Of a DNA stretch of 64,000 nucleotides, positions 1 to 12,834 are shown in pieces. The position numbers and the translations under genes were made by a program. The DNA is taken from positions 4,460,001 through 4,524,000 of the forward strand of contig CM076272.1 in assembly GCA_038380795.1 (NCBI GenBank), given 5' to 3'. A model generated the notes under the pieces. It did not search any database, had not been told where the DNA came from, and saw only the letters and a list, made by a program, of their open reading frames with translations. Source of the stretch: Pyrocephalus nanus (taxonomy: Eukaryota; Chordata; Aves; Passeriformes; Tyrannidae). The first letter of the stretch is position 1; each line of letters opens with the position of its first letter.

Positions 1-3000
1 CAACAAAAATCAGGATACACAACAGGGCTGTGGGAGCACATCCTGATCCACACACGGGAAAGGTTTCAAAGCAGATCCTCTTCCAAACATTGCAGACTCT
101 GTGCCTGTGTCCCAAGCTCTGAAAACACGTCCTGGCAGCCACCTGAATCTTCACTTCTCAAGTTCAGGATTGTCAAAAGCACAAAGTGACTCCACATCTG
201 CTGAAGAACAGACGCTCCCACAGCAGGATCCTTGCCCAGAGCAGATATTTAAGTAAAAATTTTTAAATTTTATGAGAGGGTTTTTCTAAAATTTTTAAGA
301 AATGTTCAAAGTTGGCTCAAATGTGAAAAACTCTGAGCTGTACAGACCATTTCCATCCCAGCCTGGTGTGTCAGATAATACTGACACTACAGCAGATCTC
401 ACTTCAGGAAGTTCTATGTAAAGGGTCTCAGATTTATTCCAGTATTTACATGAATTCTTACTTTGGCAAGAAACAGAGATGTCCCTATCCCTTCCTTCCA
501 CCTCACACAGCATTCTCTACATCCCTGTCAGAGATATTGCTCATTCTGAGTTTATGGAGGAAATCCAGCTGGAAAAGCAGGATGGATATTCCCACTGCTG
601 AGCCACATGGATAGCAGGGAGGGCTCCACTCATGTACCAGCATTACAGACCCACGAGTCCAGCACCCTCTGCCAGGGATTAAACACGACTCCAGGGGCTT
701 CCTTTGGATCCTGAAGCTCAAATTTGGAGCTAAATCTCAACCTGGAACAGGGTTTGGCCTTTTCCTTTCCTTACAAACAATGGAGTTTTGAGAAAATTCT
801 AACAGACCAAGGTTACCAGCTGGACTGGCGAGCCAGTTCCATGGAAGGCTGTCAGCACAAGTCCAACACTTTTCCCAGTGCCTCTTATTGGGTCCAGTTT
901 TCCACCCTGTGGTGTTTTCTCTCTGGAATTGTGCACACAGCAAGGAAGGTCTCAGAGGAGCAGCCCAAAACAGCAACACCTCAAGCAGGGCACAGGATGG
1001 TGGGAGCACTGAGACCCTTCCTCCAAACGCTCCTTTGCTCTCCAGCTCTGAGGAACCAGAACTTCCCCAGGTCCCAGGTGGAACTCGGGTCATTCACAGT
1101 CTTTGATGGACTTCTTTATGAAGAGCCAAAAAGTCAGCGGTCTAACAATTATATTTCTTTAAAATCTTCAAATCAGCAAGTTCTAAAAGGATTCCTTGAA
1201 GTTCTAAGAGCTTTACTACAGTGGAAACAGCACTGTGTTCACTTCAGTTTCTCACCCAGCACTTCCTTCTCTTTCACTCTAATTAATTTGGGAAATATTT
1301 TATCACAGCAAACTAATTTCACAATATATTGCATTACAGGCTGGCTGTCTGAACAACTGCCAAGACTGTCATCATTCAAGTTTACTCACATTTATCCATT
1401 AACATAAATCTTATTGCAGTCTTCAACAAATAATCCATCACATTTAATCACCTTCCCTTCTTTTCAGGTCCTATAACACGTAGTTAATTCCAAAGCCCCA
1501 CCACTCCCAACCCTTAAAAATAATCTGTTTTTCCCAGAAATGCAAGCTCCAACCCACATTCTCCTTAGCAATGCAGCCTGAAAGGTAAACATTTAATTTT
1601 GCATTAGATTAATTGCCACAGTTAGGACAAAAGTCCAAATAAGGTTGTGTGTTAAATCATTTCACAAGGGGTCAAAATTAGGGACATACCTGCCCAAAAC
1701 ATCCAAGTTTTGTTTTCTACACAGAGATGTGTCAATATATACGTATATACCTACATGTATGTTAATGTCTGGTCTGTGTGTGTGTCTAAACAAAATCCAT
1801 CACTTCAGAGCTTTTCACAGACAGAAGGTACATGAAAACCTGCCCAGATGAAAAAGGATCGGTTTTTATTTCAGCTACAGAAAAGCCATGCTAAGAAAAG
1901 TCATACTTTTATAACAAAAGGGGATTTCAGCACAAATTAAATGTGATTTAATTTGTAATTACATTAACAGACCATGCATAACAAGCTAAGGTAGCTATTT
2001 AGCAGCAGTAACTGCAGGCTTTACTCACACAAAGAATCTTAATTTCTGGAGATTTTCCAGTTATTCTATTCAAACAAATAATACAATGGCTGTTGGGGCA
2101 AATGGAGTTTAAGAACTCTTTGTTTTCTGCTGGATGAATCTCTTCCTGTTAAGCCTCAGTCATGAGTATCAGACTTAGGAGCTTTGGCACACTTTAGGGA
2201 ACAATGAAGGAATCTTATTCCTACAGAGGGGAAAAAGATCAAATTCCCTCCTTTACCCACCTTAAAAGTAAAGTCTACAGTGAGTACACATCTCACTGAT
2301 TAAAGAAAAAAAAGCTTAGTGTTGCAAGAAGGAAAAAAGAATTAAAAAGTCAACTGGAACCTGTTCTTGTAACAAAGGGCCATAATACTAAAAACTAACA
2401 CTTAATATTCTGGAAAATCAGGTCAGACCTGGTTCAAACTGTGTGCATATAAAGATCAAGTATATATTTACTCATGTTATGCCTCAGCCCTTCAAAACAA
2501 TTTCTCACTCTGAATTTTGAGCATTAAAAATCCCTGTGCAGCCCTTTAGGAGTTATCACGGCAACCTCACAGAAGAGTTCCTAAGGGAGTGCCAGCACTG
2601 AACTCAGGTGAGGGTTGGAAAATCTGGGCTTTGTACATCCAAAACCCAGAAGAAAAAAAAAAAAAAGGGAGTTCTCTGGTAGGTGAGCTGTAGCCTCCCT
2701 GTGCACTGAACATGCCTTAACCCAGAGAAGGATGGGGGTAGGGGGCAGCAAAAATTCATAAAGATGTGACACGACACCACTTTACATATAACAAAACCAA
2801 ATTAAGATCTTACCAGGCACATTTATCCTGACATTTCATCCCACTGGACTATGCAGCTCTGAGGAGCCTGCACCAGCCTCCAAAGGCGAGTGATTTCTTA
2901 CATTTATGACAAAAAAGGCTCTAAATCCTGTGCCATCAGCCTGACACAGCAGCAGCTCTCAGGGCACCCCAGGGCCGCCTGCTCCCCCCAGCCACGACAG

Positions 3001-3873
3001 CTCAAATTACGAGCCCCGGGACCTTTTTAATTTAAGAGTTGCCAAAAAAAGAGATATAATATATCACTGCTACTGCAGAGACTTGTGCCCTGCTCTGGCT
3101 GTTTCCTGTGGCAGCCACGGCACAATTTACCTCTCCTTGTTCCATGATGAACTTGGGGCTCCGTTAATCTCCCCACTGACTTTGGGGGACACGGAGAACA
3201 TTCAAGTGCCTGGCTGTAATCTCCTGGTTCTGGTAAGTATGTTCATTACAGGCACAAAAATGGCCTTGATAAGATTTGTTCTGCTTTTTTTATATAGATT
3301 TTCCACCACATTATTTGGAGTGAACACACCAGCAATGACAATGTGTTTTCACTGGATGCATTGCTGAAAGCCCACACTGTTTTTTAATCATGCCTAACAT
3401 TTTAATGCTCTATTTTCATGAGAAATTATGTAATTGTGCTTTAAACACTTATTCCTAAACTCCCGTGGAACAGTTTGACACATAATGGACATTTTCATTG
3501 CAGAAAGTCAGCGCAGGACTTCACACACATAATACACCAACACAAAGTTGTCTTTGTTTTCCTGCAGAGTCCTTATTCCTTTAATTGCTTCTTTTATTCC
3601 AGTGGCAATCTAAAAGTAATACATTCCTAATAACCTTCCTGCTTTAAGTAAGATTTCTTGGTTTCAGATGGCTGCAAAAAAATACTGTGAGACTGTTCCA
3701 CAAATCTCCTGAACTACCTCCCTTGTCCCAGCAGTGCCATCGGAGCCCTCCAGTATTTGGGAACCGGCTTCCTCCCCTCTGGTTTAAAACTCGGTACACA
3801 AAGGAAGGTGGGCACTAATCCAAAACCCCATTCCTGCTGTGAGATAAAGATAAGGATGTCAGCCACCACTCAC
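1..3873 (-). other. NEO1: NEO1 intron 4 (partial), no exon seen
   Basis: This stretch lies downstream of the donor of the Ig3 first-half exon, so it is intronic for the minus-strand gene. The next exon should complete Ig3 with the second cysteine of the domain (a D-x-G-x-Y-x-C type motif). I found no such sequence on the minus strand here, so that exon probably lies left of the window. The stretch is AT-rich with short homopolymers (14 A at 2653-2666), a short TG run near 1777-1788, an 11-bp-arm hairpin at 1932-1956 and a 14-bp palindrome at 1736-1749. Open reading frames here resemble no known family. The intron assignment is inferred from the flanking exon. Confidence 0.75.
1932..1956. repeat. 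Short perfect hairpin, 11-bp arms
   Basis: The arms at 1932-1942 and 1946-1956 are exact reverse complements (ACAAATTAAAT and ATTTAATTTGT) with a 3-nt spacer. It is AT-rich and lies in intron 4. No function is assigned. Confidence 0.5.
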
Positions 3874-4027
3874 CCTTCTGTGAGCAGCTCTTCCTCGTTT
3901 CTTGTCCACCTGATGGAGGGAGTTGGGAATCCTGTGGCCACACAGGGGAACAGGGCGCTCTGCCCACTCAGCCTGGACAGGGACGACGGCTGCCTCAGGA
4001 ACGTCAGGGGCTGCGGCTCCTCGGGCT
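3874..4027 (-). CDS. NEO1: NEO1 coding exon: first half of Ig domain 3
   Basis: This 154-nt exon encodes the first half of the third immunoglobulin-like domain of neogenin, a cell-surface receptor for netrins and repulsive guidance molecules and a co-receptor in BMP signalling. The acceptor is CTCTGCAG ending at 4028. The donor is GTGAGT at 3873-3868. The exon starts with two bases that complete a codon left open by the Ig2 exon, has 50 full codons and ends in phase 2. The first Ig cysteine is exon residue 28 and the core tryptophan residue 40, in the context FPTPSIRW, close to the remembered mammalian neogenin TPTIKW context. The run FLRQPS matches the family FLKQPS. DCC, the paralogue, fits less well at these positions. 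The domain is split here by an intron after NEEELLTE, so its second cysteine lies on a following exon outside the window. The N-terminal linker PEEPQPL is more diverged than the rest. Confidence 0.9.
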
Positions 4028-7000
4028 CTGCAGAGGTGTTGGACATGACAGAACACCAATAAAAGCCCAAACCAAAGCCCAACGAGCCAAAGAAAACCAC
4101 AAATGAAACCTCCCATTCCTTTCCTGCATGTCCCCGGGATCCCATCACCACCCCACCCACGGTCTCTGCCAGAGCCTCTCCCAGCCTTGTTACCATTTCT
4201 TCCAGACATCCCCACCTTTGGGATTCTCACTCTTCCAACTCCCTGGGAAATTCTTTCAGCTCAAAGCTACAGCTCTGAAACTGGAACTTCCACCAGCTGA
4301 TAGAGATTTAGTGAAGAAAGGTTCAGGTTTGGGTTTGTCCAGCCAGCCTTGGGCAATTCCCCGGCTCCATCAGGGAGCTACTGAGAAAGTGCTTTTACAT
4401 GCTGGAAAATGAAATTATTGCAACAGAAAGTCATCCTAAGTGGAATAAAACAAGCAAGTGATGTGCACACAAGTAACACAACCTTTACATCCCACCAGTT
4501 TTCCATCCTTATGAAAACGGGAATCCTCGGAATTAATTCTGCACTAAATTGGGATGGAGAGGGATTTTTTTCTTTTTTTCTTCCACCTTAAGAATAAGCA
4601 CGAGCCAAGTGCACATTTACTCAGCGTGTTACTACAGTTTGTACCCTCTGTGTCTGCCCTGAACCAGAGAAAACCATCTGTACACACGAGGCACAGCTTT
4701 GGGCTCAGTTAGTTACTCCCACTGTGTGAGTTACTCCCACTGCTCACGCTGCACTCATTGCTGCACTCTCAGTTCTCAGATTACAAACACTCTCAGTGTT
4801 TGTAGGTGTGATGACAGCAAAGCTCCAGAACTAGACAAGCCCTCAAATTATTTTCAGCCACCTAAATAGGAGCAGACTCTTCTGCACCTCCTCTACTTCT
4901 GCTCCCTGAAGCACCTTCTGTGTCTCACCACACTCAGACGTGGCTGTGCCTCACTCGGGCCCAATGTGATACTCACAGTTATTTCTGAGAGTTGTTGTTT
5001 TGCTGCTCTTCAGCTCAAAATACTAAAAATAGCACAGGAGTGTTCACAGCCCTGAGCTCAGGGCACACACGTGCTCCAAGGTACAGCCAGGGGAGGCTGC
5101 CAGAGATTTGAGGAACAGAACGGGTGGAAATCCCATTTCAGAGCCATCTGAGGCAGGGGCAGACAAGCTTTGAGCAGTCCTGGATCCCACCATCTGTCTG
5201 GGGCCCACACAGGAACCATCCCACGGCTCTGCCCACGTGCCCTGTGAGCAGGAACCGCTCTGCCTGCTCCAGGAACACGGATACACCAATCCTTATAGGA
5301 GCAGAGGAGCTGGGAACATTCACCACAGACACAACCCATCACTGCTCCAGGCTCCCAGAACAGACTTCAGCTCCCAGCTGAGTGGAAACTGCACCCAAAA
5401 ATCAAGTGGCTTTTTTTTTGTCCCTGTATTCCTATGTTTGAAAGTACCTGCTATTAACTAGTAGAGCTCAGAAATGTACCCTCCTGCTCAGTGGCAGCCT
5501 GATACCAGAAAAAGTAGAACACTTAAGAAGCAGAACACTGTCCATGGATGTAAATCCAAGTGTGTGTTGGGTGCATTTCAAAGACTGGGAAGCAAAGCAG
5601 TGGGGTCACTGTCAGGCACACATCAGATAACAATTTAAAAAGGGAATAAACTGAATAAAGAACAGATTAATTTAAATCCTTCTTTCAAATACATCTCAGA
5701 CCAAACAATCAATTATGGGGCCACTCAAGATTAAGGGAGCTTTCCCTTCAACAGCTTAATCCCACTTTTTAGAAAAAGCCTGCTGGGAGGGATTTTACAA
5801 AACTTCACTATTGATACTTTCAGATTCATGACCAACCAAAGAAACAGCATCATTTGTATTCCCTAACAGAATTCTATTTAATCACCTTCAGCAAAGCATT
5901 ACAAAAGCACGTGAATCATATCTGGAGCCAAAAGAATCCAAAAGATCAATGCAACATGGAAGTTTATCAAGAAATCTCCAATTGCCAAAAAATCAGAGAA
6001 GTCTCGAGCATTTGAAGGGCTGCAGAAACACAAAGGCAACCTAAGCTACAATAATTCAATTAAGTGCCTTTTCCCAAAGTGCTGTTCTTCAAAACCTGTA
6101 TCCTGAGTTGAAGGAGAAAAGGCTTTGCTTTGGAAAGGCCTCATGAACTCAGTGAAACAAATTCCTACTTTAGCCATGATTCATTTCCAAACCTGGAAAA
6201 AACAGAGAGCTGCAACTGGAAAACTGGAGTATTCTAAAGGATATTTTAGCCTTTTGGGAAGAAAAGTGCCATAGTCACAAGAAACAGAACTGTTCATTGG
6301 AAGGGATCCCTGAAGGTGCCACCACCTGCTGCCCACACCAGGTCATGCCAACCACAACACTGCCCAGCCTAACCCTGGAGGTCTCCAGGATGGAATTCAG
6401 CAACTCCTCTGGCAGTTCTCCAGGAAGGAACAACTAAATCAGAATTCCAACATGAATTCAGAGGAGACAACTCCAGAAACTCCTGGTGACTTTTCAAACC
6501 TTTGTGTTGGAAGAGCTCTGTGCAACAGTCACTGGGAACAGAACACACTAAATGTACCAACACCTGACATCGGCGCTGTACTTCTGTTCTTATAAAAATA
6601 TCTCAACATTTCAGCACAATAGGCTTTGCTAAACTTTCCAAAATGAAGTCATCTTCCTTTTGGGAGTTGGAGAATTCCCAAAAGCGCCCACTGTTAAGAC
6701 TGTGGGAATTTCCTGAATATTGGAACAATTGAAAGCCCCCCAGCAGAAGCATCCCAAGAGTGAGGGACTAAGCACCAATTTCTTTGGGAAAATTCAGCAG
6801 GAATTGAACATGGGGTTCAACCTGAGAAACTCAGAAATCCCCAAACGTTTACACTCGAGGAAACAGCAGATTCCCTCTTTGCATCACGTCACAATGGAAG
6901 CAAGTGCGGGACTTTTAGAAACAGGGACTTCACTAAACAAGTCTTTCCCTAAAACGCCCTAAAAGCTGAACCACTCAGTGTGGCAAGAAGGCACAGGAGT

Positions 7001-7086
7001 GTCTCCAGCCCATCTCCAACCGCTACAAAGAGCTCAGACCCCGCAGACACAGGAGCAGCCCCGTATCCCAGCAAGCCCCTGGGTAC
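4028..7086 (-). other. NEO1: NEO1 intron 3
   Basis: This is a 3,059-bp intron between the Ig2 and Ig3 exons, phase 1 at both ends. The donor is GTACCC next to the exon end CCAG, and the acceptor is CTCTGCAG preceded by a moderate pyrimidine tract. Inside I see a 10-bp-arm hairpin at 4782-4804 and a near-tandem repeat of GTTACTCCCACTG around 4709-4740. The rest is unremarkable AT-rich sequence. No second gene or clear mobile element was found. Confidence 0.85.
4782..4804. repeat. Short perfect hairpin, 10-bp arms
   Basis: The arms at 4782-4791 and 4795-4804 are exact reverse complements (TACAAACACT and AGTGTTTGTA) around a 3-nt spacer. The element sits in intron 3 and its function is unknown. 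A structure of this size can occur by chance in 64 kb. Confidence 0.5.
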
Positions 7087-7362
7087 CTGGCAGCACTCGG
7101 AGCTCGGCCTCGTCGCTGTACTTGGGGGCGGCGGAGCCCTCGAGGAGGCAGCGGTACAGCCCTCGGTCGGTGTCGGAGGCGTTGCTGATCACCAGGGCCC
7201 CGCTGGGCAACTGCAGCACCCGCTGGTCCAGCGGCACCGGCTGCCGGTCCTGCTCCCAGCGCACGAACGGAGCCAGGTCGGCGTTGGCCTCGCAGCTCAG
7301 CACCGCGCTGCCGCCCCGCGGCACTGCCGTGGGCTCGGGCTGGCTCGTGAACCGGGGAAGAC
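7087..7362 (-). CDS. NEO1: NEO1 coding exon: Ig domain 2
   Basis: This 276-nt exon has phase 1 at both ends and encodes the whole second Ig-like domain of neogenin. The acceptor is CCTTTTGCAG ending at 7363, with a good pyrimidine tract and a CTAAC branch-point candidate upstream. The donor GT is at 7086-7085 after CCAG. It opens with [10 protein letters not shown], which I recognise as neogenin-specific; DCC has a different start to this domain. The disulfide cysteines are exon residues 23 and 71 and the core tryptophan is residue 35 in FVRWEQ. A glycosylation sequon NAS is at residues 60-62, and the strand-G region is [12 protein letters not shown]. The symmetrical phase means that skipping it would keep the frame. 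The exon is strikingly GC- and CpG-rich compared with the surrounding intron. No stop or frameshift is present. Confidence 0.96.
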
Positions 7363-9779
7363 CTGCAAAAGGATTGAAAGAGTGACAGGTTAGAGGCACT
7401 CCAGAGGTGACACCAAAGCTCTGGGGTTCCAGTCAAGATTCGGGAATGGAGTTTTTAAAAAGTTAAGCTGCTCTCCAACTCGAGTTCTCCAATTCTCGAG
7501 CTTCCTACTACAGTCTGTCACCATGTGCTGCTTCTCAGTGACACCCTGGTGCCAAAACTCCATCTCCTCTAGTCCTCCCTGTCCATATTCACTACCTTTG
7601 ATTGCCTAATCAAGTATCTAACACATGTACTTCTGAAGCTAAATGGTACTTTCTATCATTTCAAGCTTGCATCCTTATTTGCTTTCCAAAAATCCCTCAG
7701 GGTTTCTGTGATTTTTTTTAACCGTCCAGTCTCTGCTCTCCAGTTTCTGTAGAAACCTTTGGAGAAGCAGCAAGAAGCACCATCTGATGTCACACATTCA
7801 GACTTCTCTCACTTGAATGAACCACTTGTTTACTTGCACAGGCTCATCTCCAACTGTTACAAACTTTCTCCCCACTCAGAATAATACCTGGAGGCTCCTT
7901 CCACAGCTTCATTCCTCTGAAAAACTTTCTGTTTCTAGTTTCCCCTCCCACCGTATTTCAAACCCACTTCTGGTCCTTTGATCTTGACCTTGTTTTAGTA
8001 TTAATTATTTTGCATCTTTTGATATTTATCCATTACTTCCTCCCTCTAAGGTATTCATAGGAATAAAAATCACAACTTCTTTCTTTCAACTTTCCTCCTG
8101 CTTAATGAAGCTGCGATCCTCAGTTCCTTCCCCTCATTCCCCAACGTCCTGTGCACCTTTAAAGACACGGAATGGCAGAACAATCTGGGCAGGAAGGGCC
8201 CAGCCAGAGCAGAGTCAGCTGCAAGGTGAGAGGGTTACTCAGGGAGTTGTCCAGTCAGATCCCAAACATCCCCATGGATGGAGACTGCACAGCTCCTGGA
8301 CAACCTGTTCTACCACATGAGAGTCCCCACAGTATAGAACTTCCTCCTAAATCCAGTCAGAACCTCTTTTGCTTCCATGTCCCCTCCACTCCCACCACGT
8401 CCCCCTGGCAGAATGACATGTTGGTAACAAACATCCATGGAAATATGACAAAACTGAAAAGACCTTCCCAAAACACTGAGCCATCTCAGTGGCTCTCTGC
8501 ACACTGTCAGGTTACAATGAACCCCAGAACCCACCAGCTCACCTTCTTTCCTCATAAATCCTCTATCCCTCTGTCCCAGCCCAGCACAATCCCAAGGATA
8601 TCCCTGGACCTGCCTGACTTTGCACACTGTGCTAAGAAGTTGCACCATCAGTCAGTCTGGAGCATTATTTAACTCCTCCTGTGAGACCCTCGAGGCCACA
8701 GCAACAGTGCCAGTGTCTCCTGCCCGTGCCACACCTGCTCACTCTGCAGGTAAATACGTTGTTTTAAAAGGCTGATCAGGCCGTTAACCAGGGTCTTCTA
8801 AACCTGCTCTCTGAGGCCTCTCCCCTCTCTGAAAATTTCCTTCTCAATAGAACCCATGAAATGTCATAATTACCTCCAATTCTTATCTATCTCAATATTC
8901 TCCTTCATCAAGAGACCTGCACGTTAAGGCAATTCCTTGCCCAGCACGGAAGGTGTCCTGGATCTCCTCCTTTTGCCAGGTGAGCCCCTGAGCTCTGTTT
9001 TCACCTCCCTTCTTTGCTCCACAAACCACCACTCGTACAGTGGCCACAGTGGCAACTAAAAGCACAAGTGAGGATGTTCCTGGAGGATTCAAGCCCCGCA
9101 ATTTTTTAACAGAAAGCTCAAATGTGCCTTTAATTTAACCCCCCCACAAGTACTATTCCCTTCCTGGACAAGACAGGCTTTGTGCACTCTGTTGTGTGCA
9201 GGTGCTCAATTGAGGCTGAATAAGCTTTATTTGAGATGGTTTCATTACTCACTAGCAATGAAATTACAGTTCATTTTCCAGGTCATCTCAAACGCCACTA
9301 AAACCTTTATTTCATCATAGTCCTGTGTGCTTTTAAAAAAAAAAACATTTTAACCTAGGCTATAATTTTGTCCTAAAGAATAATTTTCTCTTATTCTACA
9401 ATTATTGGCAATTTGCACTGCTTAAAAGCCTCCACTGTGGAGGAGGAGCCTTTGCTTTAGCCAACACACAACCACAAAACAATAATGACGGATTACAAAA
9501 GGCACTCCAAATACAGGCCTTAATTACTATTAATTCACAAACCTGTTTATAAATACAGTAGCAGGTCCCAGAATGTGTGCCACAGTGCTGGCACACCACC
9601 TGCAGCAGAACACAACCAGAAAACACCCTTCCATCTCCCAGTCCAGGGCCTTTCCATTACAAAGCTGCTCTTCTTTTTAACAACTTCTAAGCCTGAATTT
9701 CCATAACTTCCTATCTTTTTTTGGCTGCATTACCATGCAAGCTAATTCAGTCTTTCAATTTACACTAGAAACACATTCA

Positions 9780-9837
9780 AAACTATTGTAAAAACCAACT
9801 TTTTTAGAAAGTTGGTGCCTTTTTTTCTCAATAGTTT
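9780..9837. repeat. Nested imperfect hairpin (about 58 nt)
   Basis: The outer arms AAACTATTG (9780-9788) and CAATAGTTT (9829-9837) are exact complements. The inner arms CCAACTTT and AAAGTTGG are also exact complements, and an A-run opposite a T-run can pair between them. The result is a single long stem with an asymmetric internal loop and a very short apical loop. It could be a small non-autonomous element remnant or chance. No function can be assigned. Confidence 0.45.
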
Positions 9838-9887
9838 GTATTTCCCAAACACTTCAATCAACAAGATTAAGCAAGAAGATGTAATGA

Positions 9888-10036
9888 CAGAATCCCAGAA
9901 GGGTTTGGGTTGGGAGGGACCTTAAAGCTCATCCAGTCCCACCCCCTGCCATGGACAGGGACACCTTCCATTATGCCAGGTTGATCCACAACCTGTCCAA
10001 CCTGGCCTTGGACACTTCCAGGGATGGAAGGAACAT
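9888..10036 (-). mobile_element. CR1 LINE 3'-end fragment
   Basis: The sequence matches the 3' end of avian CR1 non-LTR retrotransposons in reverse orientation. Visible parts are GGTTTGGGTTGGGAGGGACC, the stretch CACCCCCTGCCATGGACAGG, then the GGACACCTTCCA and CCTGGCCTTGGACACTTCCA blocks. It keeps only about 150 bp, so it is 5'-truncated as CR1 copies usually are. It has no coding capacity. Confidence 0.9.
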
Positions 10037-12834
10037 TCCTGATGAGGGAGCAGCCCCCACTCCTCACCCACACATTGCAGAGCAATCAGCTGAAGGAATC
10101 ATCCCATCTTTTGGCAAATGAACACAATGATAAATGACACTTTGGGGTTCTGATATTAAAGACAATTTTTGGTGTTTGTACACGCATTAATCATTCTGTG
10201 TCACCTCACATACATTATGTATTGATTTCAGGACACCAAAGGAAAATACTACTGACCTGGCAGAACACAGGTTAATAAACTCAATTTAGGAGGAATGATT
10301 TTCCTCTTGGAATGTTCTCTAAACAGAGGCAGGACAACACATAAGCAACAGTGCGACTCTCCCAGCATTCAAGGGAATGAGATGCATCACAAACTCCACA
10401 TTTTCTGCCAGGACAATGCAAATGGGAGGGAGGGGGGGAAGCCAACTCTGTCCCTATTTCTCCTTTCCTTTTGTCTCTCCCCTCCTCTCATCAAAGCCCA
10501 GAGCAATGGCAGGAATGCGAATGAACAATCTATTAATGCAAATGTGGTGCATTCAATCAGCATTCCCAGTCTAAGCCTTACTGAGATTTGTGGCCCATTG
10601 TCTCCATTTCTGAAAAAGATGTGCCTAGAAGAGCAATAATTCCCATGCTCCTGGAAAACACAGATGGTTAAAATTCTAGCTGTCGTCTGCTGCCGTCAAT
10701 GGAGCCAGTATTTCATCTCCTGCAGTCTGCACAAGTGGAGGAATTCACTGCCCTGATGCCAATCCAGCCCAGCAGCCTCTCTGCCACTGTGGCCAGTGCC
10801 AATCACTTCCAAGGAGACTGAAAGAAGAAAACCTTCCACAATCAACAACTACTAAATAACTCGCTCACATGAGTGCTGTAACCAAGTTCTGAGTCCTGCC
10901 TTCCCTCTAAATCCTGTCAGCAGCCACTAGAAATGCTTCATGTTATTTAACATGGATGCTGACGCCATACACACATTTAAGCCCCTTGAGAACCCAACCA
11001 ACCTTTTGGGATCAATCCTGCCAAACCAGCACTGCTAAAGAGAACAAAAACAGAGCACAGTCTCCTCATCCTTAGGGAACAGAAGGATGCAGAGGAATCC
11101 CCTTCTCTCTGTGGACCTTTCCTACGTGGTCACAAGGCTTCTCTTCGTGTGGGTCTCCTCTACTGCTCCTGCATAGACTGGAATTTAAGAGAACACTTTG
11201 TATAAGCATTAAACAGCTCTAAACTCACACCCTCTACCTGTTTGTGCAATGAATTGCTTCCCAAAACTGGTGTCAGGCTTTTTTGGTGACATCTCGATGT
11301 GCTCAGCAAATGTTCTCCCTGTTACTCCCCTGGATATTTCTAATGCTCTGTGGAAAAAGCAAAGCACGGGAGCAGCTGACAGGCTTTCCAAACCCTTTCC
11401 TCCTGTACACCAGCTGGGAAAATCCTCTGATGTCCAGCATCACTCTCACACTTTTCTCATCATTCACCCAAGTCTGATCTAACTCCAGCAGCACATCTCC
11501 CAGTACTGCCACCCTCCAGCTCCCACCTCAACCCTCCAAGTTAAACCGGTCTGTCAGTGATCCCACAAACCACTCACAGTTTTAAGACACTTTAATTTCT
11601 CCCCATTCCTGTCAGCCTAAGCAAATCTGAGCTCATGACAAATCCAGAGCTATTATTTCTTTATCCAAACAGCCTCTGGGGAAGTGTGAAGATTTCAGGA
11701 ACACAAGAGAACAGAAACACGATTCCCTATTGTTAGGATGGCTCCAACATCTGTTATCCCTCAGCAACGTGGCAGATCACAAAGATGCCGCATATTTTGT
11801 TAGTGCATCAGCTTCTCACCCCAACCCTGTTAAAAAATTAATAAGTCCAGCCATCTGTGGACACTTCATTAAATTATCACAGCTCCTTCTCCCCAGCATT
11901 ATTCAGCATCATTTGCTGGAGTGGCAGAGGTGTGAAACGGCTTAAAATACACTCTGTTAATGGGACATATTTCATGAACCTCAGCAGTAAATGGATCAGA
12001 CTTCGTAATTACAAAACACTCCTGGAGAACACAAGTCCAGCACTACCTGAATTAGGGTAAGACCAGATGCTCCCAGTCCTTTCCACAAACACCAACTTAG
12101 CACACCATTCTCCCCCCAAGCTTAGGCAATCTAGACAGGAGAGAACAAAACCTGGCCCAAAATCCACGCAGGAGAGCTCTGGGCAGGACACGGCTCTTAA
12201 AATCCAGGCAGGAGACAGGGGGCAAGAATATTCTTGCATGGATTATAGAGGAGAGAGGAAAACTTACCCAAAGTCCTTGCTGGCTAAACTAAAGTGGGAA
12301 GTATGTGGAATACACAATGTGAGTGAGAAATCTCAGTACAAAAGCAGAATCCCAACCTTGTCGAACACAGCCTTGGCAGCACGGACACCACGGCACACGC
12401 TGGTTTAGAAAGGTATCCCTTGGCCAGAATTAAGGAGAGGAAAAGGGAGAGGACACCCCAGTGAGTCACACAGACATACCTACACATGTACAATAATGCA
12501 CTGAGTGACCTGGTGGGACCTCAGAGCTGCTCTGAACCAGCACCTGAACTCTACATCTCCCTAAGTCCCTTCCAAGCCCAATTATCCAACGACATGATGA
12601 AGAAGCTACACAGAAAACTATGGAGAGATACAACAAAACACTGCACACAATACTGTGCAAAGAGGAGCAGAATTAAACTTGTCAAAACAAGCTTTTAACA
12701 GGGACATTTAAGTGCAAAACTGACCACGCCCTGGAGCACCAGGTTGGATTACAGGAATTTGAGGTTCTGATCAACCCCCCTCAGAGTTGGGTCTGAGCTC
12801 TGCCACAGAGCCACAAACTAAAAGCAAGACTAAG

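Noticed and set aside
1736..1749. 14-bp palindrome in an alternating AT stretch
   Set aside because: This is common in AT-rich low-complexity sequence, and too short to mean much.
6290..6440. Very old CR1 remnant
   Set aside because: GGAAGGGATCCCTGAAGGTG is suggestive but the following blocks do not keep CR1 order.
7023..7436. Long open frames on both strands over the Ig2 exon
   Set aside because: They are by-products of the high GC content of the real exon. Only the minus frame with the Ig cysteines and tryptophan makes a known domain.
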